From Paraburkholderia panacisoli (GTDB lineage Bacteria > Pseudomonadota > Gammaproteobacteria > Burkholderiales > Burkholderiaceae), in contig NZ_VTUZ01000031.1 in the NCBI RefSeq assembly GCF_008369935.1, forward strand, positions 56,197 to 120,196: a stretch of 64,000 bases of DNA. Reading direction: 5' to 3'. A program made the translations under genes and the position numbers. This document shows positions 17,329-25,194 of this stretch, piece by piece (within the stretch, counting starts at the first letter, position 1; each line of letters opens with the position of its first letter). Under the pieces are notes generated by a model. The model was not told the DNA's origin. It searched no databases and was given only the letters and a program-made list of their open reading frames with translations.

Positions 17329-18078
17329 ATGCAAGCACTTCCAGCTGTTCTGTCTCCGAGCGAGACGGCATTTTTCTTCGATTTCGACGGCACGCTCGTC
17401 GAACTCGCACCCACGCCGGACGGCGTGCTGGTGCAACCGCGCGTGATCGATCTGCTGGCCGAATTGCGCAACCTGACGAACGGCGCGCTGGCGATCGTGT
17501 CGGGCCGCGGCATCGACAGCATCGACGCTTTCCTCGGCATGCCCGATCTGCCGATTGCCGGTTTGCACGGCGCCGAGCGGCGCGACGCGAACGGCGACAC
17601 ACAGCGCATCGGCTTCCATGACGAGCGGCTCCTGCGCATGGAGCAGGTGCTCGCGCAGGTCGTCAACGAACACCCTGGCATGCTGCTGGAGATCAAGGGC
17701 GCGGCGCTCGCGCTGCACTACCGCAATGCGCCGGACCGCGAGCCGGTCGCGCGTGAAGCGACCCAGCGGCTGGTGGCCGACTATCCCGGCTCGTATGTTC
17801 TGCAGCCCGGCAAGATGGTCTACGAAATCAAGCCGAAGGACGTCGACAAGGGCCGCGCGATGCGCGCGTTCCTCGACGAGCCGCCGTTCGTCGGACGCCA
17901 GCCGGTGTTTGCCGGCGACGATCTGACCGACGAGAAAGGCTTTGCCGTCGTCAACGAGCGCGGCGGGCTGTCGATCAAGGTCGGCGCCGGCGAGACCATG
18001 GCGCATACCCGGATCGACTCGGTGCCGGCGCTGCTCGACTGGCTGGAATCGATCGTCGCGGCGGCGCGCGCAGCATGA
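17329..18078 (+). CDS. otsB: Trehalose-6-phosphate phosphatase OtsB
   Basis: OtsB removes phosphate from trehalose 6-phosphate to give trehalose, an osmo- and desiccation protectant. The HAD-fold motifs are clear: FFFDFDGTLVEL (nucleophile Asp and general acid Asp), AIVSGRGID, the Lys region KPKDVDKG, and the acidic motif FAGDDLTDEKGF. ATG 17329 (MQALPAVLSPSE) has GAAAGG twelve bases upstream and gives 249 residues; ATG 17269 or 17281 would add 16-20. It is the first gene of an otsB-otsA operon. Confidence 0.93.
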   Translation: MQALPAVLSPSETAFFFDFDGTLVELAPTPDGVLVQPRVIDLLAELRNLTNGALAIVSGRGIDSIDAFLGMPDLPIAGLHGAERRDANGDTQRIGFHDERLLRMEQVLAQVVNEHPGMLLEIKGAALALHYRNAPDREPVAREATQRLVADYPGSYVLQPGKMVYEIKPKDVDKGRAMRAFLDEPPFVGRQPVFAGDDLTDEKGFAVVNERGGLSIKVGAGETMAHTRIDSVPALLDWLESIVAAARAA

Positions 18079-18133
18079 ACGCCGTGCCGCATCGCATTAC
18101 GCTAACCACGCACTGCATCGGGAATCGCGCTTC

Positions 18134-19594
18134 ATGAGCCGACTGATCATCGTATCGAACCGGGTTGCGCCCATCTCGGAGGGCGGTCCGGCGGCGGGCG
18201 GTCTGGCGGTCGGCGTGTACGACGCGCTGAAGGAAACCGGCGGCATGTGGTTCGGCTGGAGCGGCGATGTGCTCAGTTCGGGCCAGCCGCAGATCAAGGT
18301 CGAGGAACGCGGTCCCGTGACGTTCGCGACCGTCGCGCTGATGCGCCGCGACTACGACCAGTACTACCGCGGCTTCTCGAACGCCACGCTGTGGCCGGCG
18401 TTCCACTATCGCGCCGACCTGCTGCAATACGACCGGCACGATTTCGAAGGCTACTGGCGGGTCAATGCGTGGCTCGCGCAGCAACTCGTGCCGCTGTTGC
18501 GCGAAGACGATGTGATCTGGGTTCACGACTACCACCTGATCCCCTTCGCGCAGGCGCTGCGTGCAGCCGGCGTGAAGAATCGCATCGGTTTCTTTCTGCA
18601 TATTCCGTTTCCGGCTTCACAGGTGCTGCTCGCGGTGCCGCCGCATCGCGAGCTGGTCGAGGCACTGTGTTCGTTCGATCTGCTCGGCTTCCAGACAGCG
18701 CCCGATCTGCGCGCGTTCTGCGATTACATCGTCAATGAGGCGGCGGGCACGGTCGACACGGGGGCCCGCGGCCCGCTGACCATCCACGCGTTCGGCCGCA
18801 CGTTGCGCGCGGCGGCTTATCCGATCGGCGTCTATCCGGACGAGATCGCCGAACTCGCGAAAGCGGGCGAGCGCGGCAAGCCGGTGCGCACGATGAAGGC
18901 GACGCTGCATTCGCGCAAGCTGATCATGAGCGTCGACCGGCTCGATTATTCGAAGGGGCTGGTCGAACGTTTCCGCGCGTTCGAGCGGCTGCTCGAACAT
19001 GCCGCCGCACAACGCAACAAGGTGTCGTTCCTGCAGATCGCGCCGCCGACGCGCGCCGACATGCACGCGTACCAGGACATCCGCTTGCAGCTCGAAGGCG
19101 AGTCGGGACGCATCAACGGACGCTTCGCCGAACTGGACTGGACGCCGATCCTCTACATTCACAAGCAGTACGAGCGCTCGGTGCTGGCCGCGCTGTTTCG
19201 CACGGCGCACGTCGGCTACGTCACGCCGTTGCGCGACGGGATGAACCTCGTCGCCAAGGAGTATGTGTCGGCGCAGGACCCGGACAATCCCGGCGTGCTC
19301 GTGCTGTCGCGCTTCGCCGGCGCGGCGCAGGAACTGGAAGGGGCGCTGATCGTCAATCCGGTCGACATCGACGGGATGGCCGAGGCGCTTGCTGAAGCGC
19401 TCGCGATGCCGCTTGCGGAGCGTCAGGCGCGTTATCGCGACATGATGGTGCAGCTGCGCGAGAACAACGTGTCGGTGTGGCGCGATAACTTCATGCGCGA
19501 TTTGCAGAGCGTGGAGAGCGCGAAGGCCAGCAGAAGCAGGAAGGTGCGGGCAGGCTCGGGTAGGCAGACTGCGCGTGAGAGTCTGACGGAGTAG
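18134..19594 (+). CDS. otsA: Trehalose-6-phosphate synthase OtsA
   Basis: OtsA joins UDP-glucose and glucose 6-phosphate to make trehalose 6-phosphate. The 486-residue GT20 protein starts MSRLIIVSNRVAPI. It contains the family signatures WVHDYHLIPFA, SVDRLDYSKGLVERF and TPLRDGMNLVAKEY, the last two shaping the UDP-glucose and Glc6P sites. The last 30 residues are a basic, Ser-rich tail. It follows otsB by 55 bases and ends before a strong terminator. Confidence 0.95.
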   Translation: MSRLIIVSNRVAPISEGGPAAGGLAVGVYDALKETGGMWFGWSGDVLSSGQPQIKVEERGPVTFATVALMRRDYDQYYRGFSNATLWPAFHYRADLLQYDRHDFEGYWRVNAWLAQQLVPLLREDDVIWVHDYHLIPFAQALRAAGVKNRIGFFLHIPFPASQVLLAVPPHRELVEALCSFDLLGFQTAPDLRAFCDYIVNEAAGTVDTGARGPLTIHAFGRTLRAAAYPIGVYPDEIAELAKAGERGKPVRTMKATLHSRKLIMSVDRLDYSKGLVERFRAFERLLEHAAAQRNKVSFLQIAPPTRADMHAYQDIRLQLEGESGRINGRFAELDWTPILYIHKQYERSVLAALFRTAHVGYVTPLRDGMNLVAKEYVSAQDPDNPGVLVLSRFAGAAQELEGALIVNPVDIDGMAEALAEALAMPLAERQARYRDMMVQLRENNVSVWRDNFMRDLQSVESAKASRSRKVRAGSGRQTARESLTE

Positions 19595-19660
19595 GGGGCA
19601 TTGAGGTCGCTGCGACGCTATCGCCGGTCCGTCTGCTTCAGGCAGGACGTCTGAAAAACG

Positions 19661-19686
19661 AAAGCCGCTCACAAGAGCGGCTTTTG
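19661..19686. terminator. Bidirectional terminator between otsA and ABC exporter
   Basis: The 10-bp stem AAAGCCGCTC/GAGCGGCTTT with a 4-base loop is followed by TTTT-rich sequence on the plus strand and by a T-run on the minus strand. It ends both convergent transcripts. Confidence 0.88.
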
Positions 19687-19719
19687 TCATTGGCGCACAA
19701 CTTCCCCGTGGCGCGCCGT

Positions 19720-21555
19720 TCAGACCACGTGCTGTTCGTCGACCTTCTTGCCGCCGATGTGCAGCGTGGTGCCCTTGCCGTACTGCTTCGAGAGCAGGTC
19801 GCGATACAGGCCCGGACGCTGGCGCAACTCTTCCGGGCTGCCGTCGTCGATGACCTTGCCGGCGCTCATCACAATGATCCGGTCGAAATTGTTCAACGTC
19901 GACAGCCGGTGCGCGATCGCGATCACGGTGCGGCCGACCATCAGCCGGTCGAGCGCCTTCTGGATCGCCTCTTCCGACGCGCTGTCGAGCGCGGACGTGG
20001 CTTCGTCGAGCAGCAGAATCGGCGCGTTCTTCAGGATTGCGCGCGCAATGGCGATCCGCTGACGCTGGCCGCCGGACAGCTTCACACCGCGGTCGCCGAC
20101 GATCGTGTCGAAGCCTTCCGGCATCGCTTCGATAAAGTCCGAGCAACGCGCTTCGCGCGCGGCCGCGATCACTTCTTCGCGGCTCGCTTCGGGACGGCCG
20201 TAAGCGATGTTCTCGTACACCGTGCGATGGAACAGCGAGATATCTTGCGGCACCACCGCGATCGTATGGCGCAGGCTGTCCTGAGTGATCGACGCGATGT
20301 CCTGGCCGTCGATCTTGATCGCGCCGCCCTGCGTCTCGTAGAAGCGCTGCAGCAGCGCCAGCACGGTGGATTTGCCCGCGCCCGACTTGCCGATCAGGCC
20401 GACGCGCTGGCCGGGCTCGATATGCAGATCGAAGTGATCGAGAATCGCCCGGCGGCGCGGATAGGCGAAGGTCACGCCTTCGAAATCGACCCGGCCGCCT
20501 TGCGGCACGAGTTCGGTCGCGCCGTCGCGGTCCGGCATGCCGTGCGGCTCCAGCAGCGTGCGGACCGCTTCCGCGAGCCGCGCCACATGCTGCGTGACGT
20601 CGACGAGCGCGACGGCCAGATCGCGTGTGCCGTGCAGAATCGTGAAGCCGAGCGAGCTGACCAGCACGATGTCGCCGGAGGTCGCCTTGCCCTGGTCCCA
20701 CAGCCACAGCGCCCAGCCGAGCAGGCCCGCCGAGAGCAGCGCGGTGATCACCGCGTGCAGCAGGCGCAGCTTTTCCAGATACAGCAGGCTCTGCTGGCGC
20801 GCGTCCATCTCGGCCTTGACCGTCGCACCGAACCGTTGCTGTTCGCGAAACGTCATGCCGAACGCGCGCACGAGGCCCATGTTGCTGATCACGTCGACCA
20901 GTTCGCCGTCCACCGACGCCGCCTTGGTGGCGAAATGATGATGGCGCGCGGAGCCTCGCCCCGCGAGTTTGTACAGCACGACCGACAGAATCGCTGAACA
21001 CAGCATCAAGCCGCCGGCCATCAGCGGATTCACCGCGACGATCATGACGATTGCGCCGAGCACCGCGATGCACGGCGGCAGTACGTTCCAGGCCGTGGTG
21101 TTCTCGGCCGTGTAGACCGCGTTCGAGGTCGCCGTGATCCGGCTCGCGAGCATGCCGGGCTGTTTCTCGGAGAAGTAGGTCGGCGAATGTCCGCTCAGAT
21201 ACTTGAACAGGTCGCGGCGCAGGTCGCCGGTGACGGCGACGAACGTGTGCGCGGCGACCCAGCCGCCGACCCGCCACAGCATGTTGTCGGCGGCAATCAG
21301 GCCGACCAGGATGGCGAACGCCCCCCACAACGGGCCGGGATGATGCCGGCCTTCGCCGAGCACGTCGATCAGATGCTTGATCGCGTATTGCGAAGCGAGC
21401 GCACAGCCCACGGCCGCAAACACGCTGCACAGCACGGTCGCATGCGCGAGCGGATGGCGGCGGATAAAGCGGAAGAGAAACGCAAGCGGCCGGTGCGCAT
21501 AGCTCGCGAGCTTTGCGTCCTGGGCGTTACGCTGGGCGATGGTTAAGTGTTCCAA
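19720..21555 (-). CDS. ABC exporter, fused membrane and ATPase domains (first copy)
   Basis: One half-transporter of about 611 residues that should work as a dimer. Six membrane helices occupy residues about 30-330, and the ATPase domain follows with Walker A (GLIGKSGAGKST), the signature LSGGQRQRIAIARA, Walker B (ILLLDEATSALD) and the H-loop (IAIAHRLSTL). The MsbA/multidrug branch is the nearest family; the substrate is unknown. No ATG precedes the first conserved residues. I place the start at TTG 21555 (LEHLTIAQRNAQDAK); a GTG at 21738 would add 61 residues without similarity. It is one of two such exporters flanking the glycosyltransferase. Confidence 0.88.
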   Translation of the reverse strand: MEHLTIAQRNAQDAKLASYAHRPLAFLFRFIRRHPLAHATVLCSVFAAVGCALASQYAIKHLIDVLGEGRHHPGPLWGAFAILVGLIAADNMLWRVGGWVAAHTFVAVTGDLRRDLFKYLSGHSPTYFSEKQPGMLASRITATSNAVYTAENTTAWNVLPPCIAVLGAIVMIVAVNPLMAGGLMLCSAILSVVLYKLAGRGSARHHHFATKAASVDGELVDVISNMGLVRAFGMTFREQQRFGATVKAEMDARQQSLLYLEKLRLLHAVITALLSAGLLGWALWLWDQGKATSGDIVLVSSLGFTILHGTRDLAVALVDVTQHVARLAEAVRTLLEPHGMPDRDGATELVPQGGRVDFEGVTFAYPRRRAILDHFDLHIEPGQRVGLIGKSGAGKSTVLALLQRFYETQGGAIKIDGQDIASITQDSLRHTIAVVPQDISLFHRTVYENIAYGRPEASREEVIAAAREARCSDFIEAMPEGFDTIVGDRGVKLSGGQRQRIAIARAILKNAPILLLDEATSALDSASEEAIQKALDRLMVGRTVIAIAHRLSTLNNFDRIIVMSAGKVIDDGSPEELRQRPGLYRDLLSKQYGKGTTLHIGGKKVDEQHVV

Positions 21556-21725
21556 TTGATCGTGAGGTCGAGGTGTTTCGGGTTGTGCATGCAAAGCGCG
21601 GGCCCACGGAAAATGGGTTCGCCGCGAAGCCGATGCTTCGCATTGTAAACATGCAAAAGCGATTGCGCCCTGTGTATCCGGGCGTTGACGCGACTGATTT
21701 CGCGATAGACCTCCGCGACCTTCAC
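21543..21725 (-). CDS. Possible 60-residue leader ORF upstream of ABC exporter
   Basis: ATG 21725 opens MKVAEVYREISRVNARIH and continues for 60 codons to TAA at 21543-21545. It overlaps the proposed TTG start of the exporter by 13 bases. Such an overlap could couple translation of the non-ATG start to the upstream ORF. I recognise no family, and the ribosome-binding site is poor, so this may be chance. Confidence 0.3.
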   Translation of the reverse strand: MKVAEVYREISRVNARIHRAQSLLHVYNAKHRLRGEPIFRGPALCMHNPKHLDLTINWNT

Positions 21726-21738
21726 TTGCTCGACTCAC

Positions 21739-22249
21739 CGTCGGGCAAGTGGTTCACACAGGACGCGGATAATTTCGGGATATAATTACAAATTGCATTC
21801 AACTGCACTGCGGCAATTCTTCAACGCTTGCCGGCAAAGTTGACGCACGAGCTTACAGATGCCCGCTTGGCGGTCATCGCCGCGAGCCAGTTGCCACTGT
21901 AGAACTAGCTTATAAAACAAGGGTTTGCAAAGTGTTTCGCGTTTGTAACAACGTAAAGACTTTGAAATGTTGTGGTGCAGCGAGAACGCCGGCACCGATA
22001 ATGCATGCCTTGTAGGCCCGCGGAAATATTTGACAGTTGTCAACGCAGATGTTGCATATGCGTTTACTCGCACATGCGCAGATGGCGGTCAGCCAGTCTG
22101 GGCTCATACCCCAAGCGATCCATCGCAGGATTTCTCGAAAGAATCAGGCCCGCGCCGGCGTGTCCGGCCAGACTGCCCTGGCGAGCAAAGCGAGTCGCTT
22201 TTACCCAACGCAGTACTTTTGCCTGATTTTTTACTAGGAGTTCTTCATT
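21739..22249. promoter_or_regulatory. Long divergent regulatory region upstream of the glycosyltransferase
   Basis: About 510 bases, A+T-richer than its neighbours, separate the ABC exporter (minus) from the glycosyltransferase (plus). A perfect TATAAT is at 21781-21786. A consensus -35 TTGACA at 22030-22035 forms half of a dyad, TTGACA GT TGTCAA (22030-22043), which could be an operator lying on a promoter. No protein-coding gene with a ribosome-binding site is seen. Confidence 0.5.
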
Positions 22250-23314
22250 ATGCGAATCGCTCAAATCGCTCCGTTGCACGAGGCGGTTCCTCCCAAGCTG
22301 TATGGTGGTACGGAACGCGTGGTGTCCTATCTGACCGAAGCGCTGGTCGATCAAGGCCACGACGTCACACTCTTCGCGAGCGGCGATTCGCAGACCTCCG
22401 CCAAACTCGAAGCCTTCTGGCCGCAGGCGTTGCGTCTGGACCCGACGATCCGCGACGTGATGGCGCCGCACATGCTGCTGCTCGAAGAAGTGCGCCGCCG
22501 CGCGGACGAATTCGACGTGCTGCATTTCCATATCGACTACTATCCGTTCTCGCTGTTCGCGCGCCAGCCGGTGCCGTTCGTGACGACGCTGCACGGCCGT
22601 CTCGATCTGCCGGAACTGCAGCCGATCTTCAAGACGTTCAGCGACGTGCCGGTCGTGTCGATTTCGGACAACCAGCGCATTCCGCTGCCGCAGGCGAACT
22701 TCCTGCAAACCGTTTATCACGGTCTGCCGGAAAACCTGCTCACGCCGATCAAGGATGTCGAGCCGGGCTATCTCGCCTTCCTCGGCCGCATTTCGCCGGA
22801 AAAGCGTCTGGACACGGCAATTCGCATCGCCCAGCAAGCCGGCATGAAGATCAAGGTCGCCGCCAAGCTCGACAAGGCTGACCGCGCGTACTACGAGGAA
22901 GTCATCAAGCCGCTGATGTCGCTGCCGCATGTCGAATACATCGGCGAAATCAGCGAAGCAGAAAAGACCGAGTTCCTCGGCAACGCGCATGCGCTGCTGT
23001 TCCCGATCGACTGGCCGGAGCCCTTCGGTCTGGTGATGATCGAGGCGATGGCTTGCGGTACGCCGGTGATCGCGTTCAACCGCGGTTCGGTGCCGGAAGT
23101 GATCGAAAACGGCGTGTCGGGCTTCGTCGTCGAAGACGAAATCAGCGCGGTTGCCGCTGTGAAGCGTCTGCACACGCTGCCGCGCGCCAACGTGCGTAAG
23201 GCGTTCGAGTCGCGCTTCTCGTCGAAGGTCATGGCGAAGAACTACGTGGCCACCTACGAAGAACTGCTGCGTCAGAAGCACCGCACGGTGCTGCGCGAAG
23301 TCAACGCGAGCTGA
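22250..23314 (+). CDS. Family 4 glycosyltransferase
   Basis: The 354-residue protein starts MRIAQIAPLHEAVPPKLYGG (the glycine loop of GT-B enzymes). It carries the C-terminal donor site EPFGLVMIEAMACGTPVIAF, with the E-x7-E pattern typical of GT4. It lacks a signal or membrane segments and would act on the cytoplasmic face. The ribosome-binding site AGGAG lies nine bases before the ATG. The sugar donor and acceptor cannot be told from sequence. Trehalose genes and ABC exporters are nearby but in other transcripts. Confidence 0.88.
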   Translation: MRIAQIAPLHEAVPPKLYGGTERVVSYLTEALVDQGHDVTLFASGDSQTSAKLEAFWPQALRLDPTIRDVMAPHMLLLEEVRRRADEFDVLHFHIDYYPFSLFARQPVPFVTTLHGRLDLPELQPIFKTFSDVPVVSISDNQRIPLPQANFLQTVYHGLPENLLTPIKDVEPGYLAFLGRISPEKRLDTAIRIAQQAGMKIKVAAKLDKADRAYYEEVIKPLMSLPHVEYIGEISEAEKTEFLGNAHALLFPIDWPEPFGLVMIEAMACGTPVIAFNRGSVPEVIENGVSGFVVEDEISAVAAVKRLHTLPRANVRKAFESRFSSKVMAKNYVATYEELLRQKHRTVLREVNAS

Positions 23315-23393
23315 TTGGCCACTTGATTGCCGCAGGTCGGGCAGTCAAGCCGGCTGAACGGGCGCTTTTCGGGCGCCCGCTAGCGCCGCCAGC

Positions 23394-23426
23394 AACGCCC
23401 CGTGAGCACTCCGCTCACGGGGCGTT
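23394..23426 (+). terminator. Terminator hairpin after the glycosyltransferase
   Basis: A 14-bp perfect stem (AACGCCCCGTGAGC with GCTCACGGGGCGTT) with a 5-base loop is followed by GTTGCTTG. The stem is very strong and the T-tract poor. Confidence 0.75.
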
Positions 23427-23568
23427 GTTGCTTGCGCGCCGCGTTTTTTGCGCCGCGTGGCCGAAAGTGTGGAATTCCGCCGGTCAAGAATCGGCCACTC
23501 TCGGTAATATCCCTATAATGGCCGTGCCGCAAATTTGGCTGCGGCGCCGCCGACGACAGGAGGATGCC

Positions 23569-24423
23569 TTGGCGAGAACGAAAGAGACGCGTGCGAACGC
23601 CGCGCCTGGCGCCGGAACGATTTTCGCGTTGCGCGCCATCGGTCTCGTGCTTGTCGCTCGCTGGCTTTTCTCGATGGCGCAGATGGACCTGGGCGCCGCG
23701 CTGTCGGCGATGGTGTCCTCGCCGTGGGCGTGCATCAACCTGGTATTCCTGTTCCTGCTGATCTTCCTGCCGGGAGCGCGCGCCGTGGCCGAGCGCCCAT
23801 TTCATCCGCTGCCGCAATGGCTGCGGCAGGCGCTGCGTCTGTTTGCCTTTCTCGGTTTGGTGTTTGCGCTCTGGTCGGTCGGCGCGTTTGTGGCGAGCGC
23901 CGGCTGGCGCCGCGCCGCGCAGGCCGTGGCGGCTACCAACGGCTGGCTGCTGGCCGCGCCGGCTTTGTACGCGGCCGTCATGTGGATCTGCCGGCCGCGC
24001 CCGCTGTGGCGAACCAATATCGCCGCGCGGCGTTTTGCGATCGGCCGCTATGCGGTGGCGCTCGATCCGGCCACGCGCACAGTGATCGTATGGGCCGAGC
24101 GCCGCAAGGTCGGCCAATACGATGCGCGTGAATTGTCGGTGCGCTGGGCGGCCGGGCAGGATGTCCGCGCTACGCCGGCGCCGACTCCCGCGATCGCCTT
24201 CGGTGCGGCGGGCGAGCACGGGGCACCGGCCGTGCCGATGGGGTCGGGCGCGGCGCCAGCGCTCGTGCACGGCATATTGAGCCGCCGTCCGAAAGTCGAG
24301 TTGCTGTGGGATTCGCCGGCTGCGGCGGGCCACAATCGGCAAACCGTATTCAGCGCGACCCTGACGACCGAAGGCGATCGGGTGGCGGCCCGCGCACTTG
24401 ACACAACGCTGCGGCAAGTCTGA
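23569..24423 (+). CDS. Membrane protein of unknown function
   Basis: I do not recognise a family. The start is set by a strong ribosome-binding site: CAGGAGG lies five bases before TTG 23569. An ATG at 23518 also lies in frame, but its bases overlap a perfect TATAAT (23514-23519) that looks like the promoter. From the TTG the protein is 284 residues, with about four hydrophobic segments in the first 150 (around RAIGLVLVARWLF, INLVFLFLLIFLPG, LRLFAFLGLVFALW and WLLAAPALYAAVMW). A soluble tail of about 130 residues, rich in Ala and Pro, follows. It is read in the same direction as the next gene but has its own likely promoter. Confidence 0.75.
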   Translation: MARTKETRANAAPGAGTIFALRAIGLVLVARWLFSMAQMDLGAALSAMVSSPWACINLVFLFLLIFLPGARAVAERPFHPLPQWLRQALRLFAFLGLVFALWSVGAFVASAGWRRAAQAVAATNGWLLAAPALYAAVMWICRPRPLWRTNIAARRFAIGRYAVALDPATRTVIVWAERRKVGQYDARELSVRWAAGQDVRATPAPTPAIAFGAAGEHGAPAVPMGSGAAPALVHGILSRRPKVELLWDSPAAAGHNRQTVFSATLTTEGDRVAARALDTTLRQV

Positions 24424-24575
24424 AGCCGCACGCTTTGTGCATTCGACCACACCGCGTGGCCGATGAACACGTCGTATATCGAGCCTTACCCGATAATGAA
24501 GTCATGGCGCCCGGCCGTTGAACGCGGGCGAGTGGGACCTACGTCGATCGTGTCGCGTCTTTCGCAGGAGTCGCT

Positions 24576-25040
24576 ATGCTGGTTCGCTGGTTGCTTGCCG
24601 CCCTTCATCTGCTCGCTTACGGTTTTGCGCTCGCGTCGATTCTGCGGCGCACCTGGGCGCTGCGCCGCGCGTCCGTGCCCGCCGCGCTGCGCTCCGTGTT
24701 TCGCGCGGATACCCGGTGGGGCATTTCCGCACTGGTGTTGATCGTCACCGGCTTGATGCGCGTCTTCGGCAGTTATGAGAAGGGCGCGGACTACTATCTC
24801 CACGAGCCGCTCTTTCACGTCAAGATGACGCTGCTCGTGTTGATCCTGATCCTCGAAGTCCCAACCATGCTCGAGCTGATGCGCTGGCGCGCGTCGATTC
24901 GCAAAGGCGCTGTGCCGAATCTGAAAAAGGCGCGTTTCTATGCGCGCTATAGCGTGATCCAGACTGTGTTGCTCGTGCTGATGGTGTTTGCGGCGACGGG
25001 GATGGCGCGTGGCATCGGGTTGCCGGCCGGCGTGGTGTAG
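24576..25040 (+). CDS. DUF2214-family membrane protein
   Basis: A 154-residue protein with four hydrophobic segments: MLVRWLLAALHLLAYGFALA, ISALVLIVTGLMRVFG, MTLLVLILILEVPTML and VIQTVLLVLMVFAA. It resembles the DUF2214 family of small bacterial membrane proteins, which has no known function. CAGGAG lies six bases upstream of ATG 24576. It converges with the second ABC exporter. Confidence 0.8.
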   Translation: MLVRWLLAALHLLAYGFALASILRRTWALRRASVPAALRSVFRADTRWGISALVLIVTGLMRVFGSYEKGADYYLHEPLFHVKMTLLVLILILEVPTMLELMRWRASIRKGAVPNLKKARFYARYSVIQTVLLVLMVFAATGMARGIGLPAGVV

Positions 25041-25125
25041 TTGGGCGCCTCGGGCGGTGAAGTGAAGTTCTCGAGGACGCTCGCGGTTTCGTTCGCGTCA
25101 CGTGCGCCAGCAGGGAGGGTGCAAC

Positions 25126-25156
25126 GAGCGCGCGCAATGCCGGCAGAGCGCGCGCT
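25126..25156. terminator. GC-only hairpin between convergent genes
   Basis: GAGCGCGCGC and GCGCGCGCTC form a 10-bp stem with an 11-base loop. There is no T-tract, so termination is uncertain. Confidence 0.35.
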
Positions 25157-25194
25157 CAAGCGCTCCACCGGACATTCCACACGTTCGCTGCGCT

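Noticed and set aside
23323..23568. N-terminal extension of the membrane protein at 23569
   Set aside because: It would run through the glycosyltransferase terminator hairpin and over a TATAAT. The strong ribosome-binding site before TTG 23569 explains the start better.
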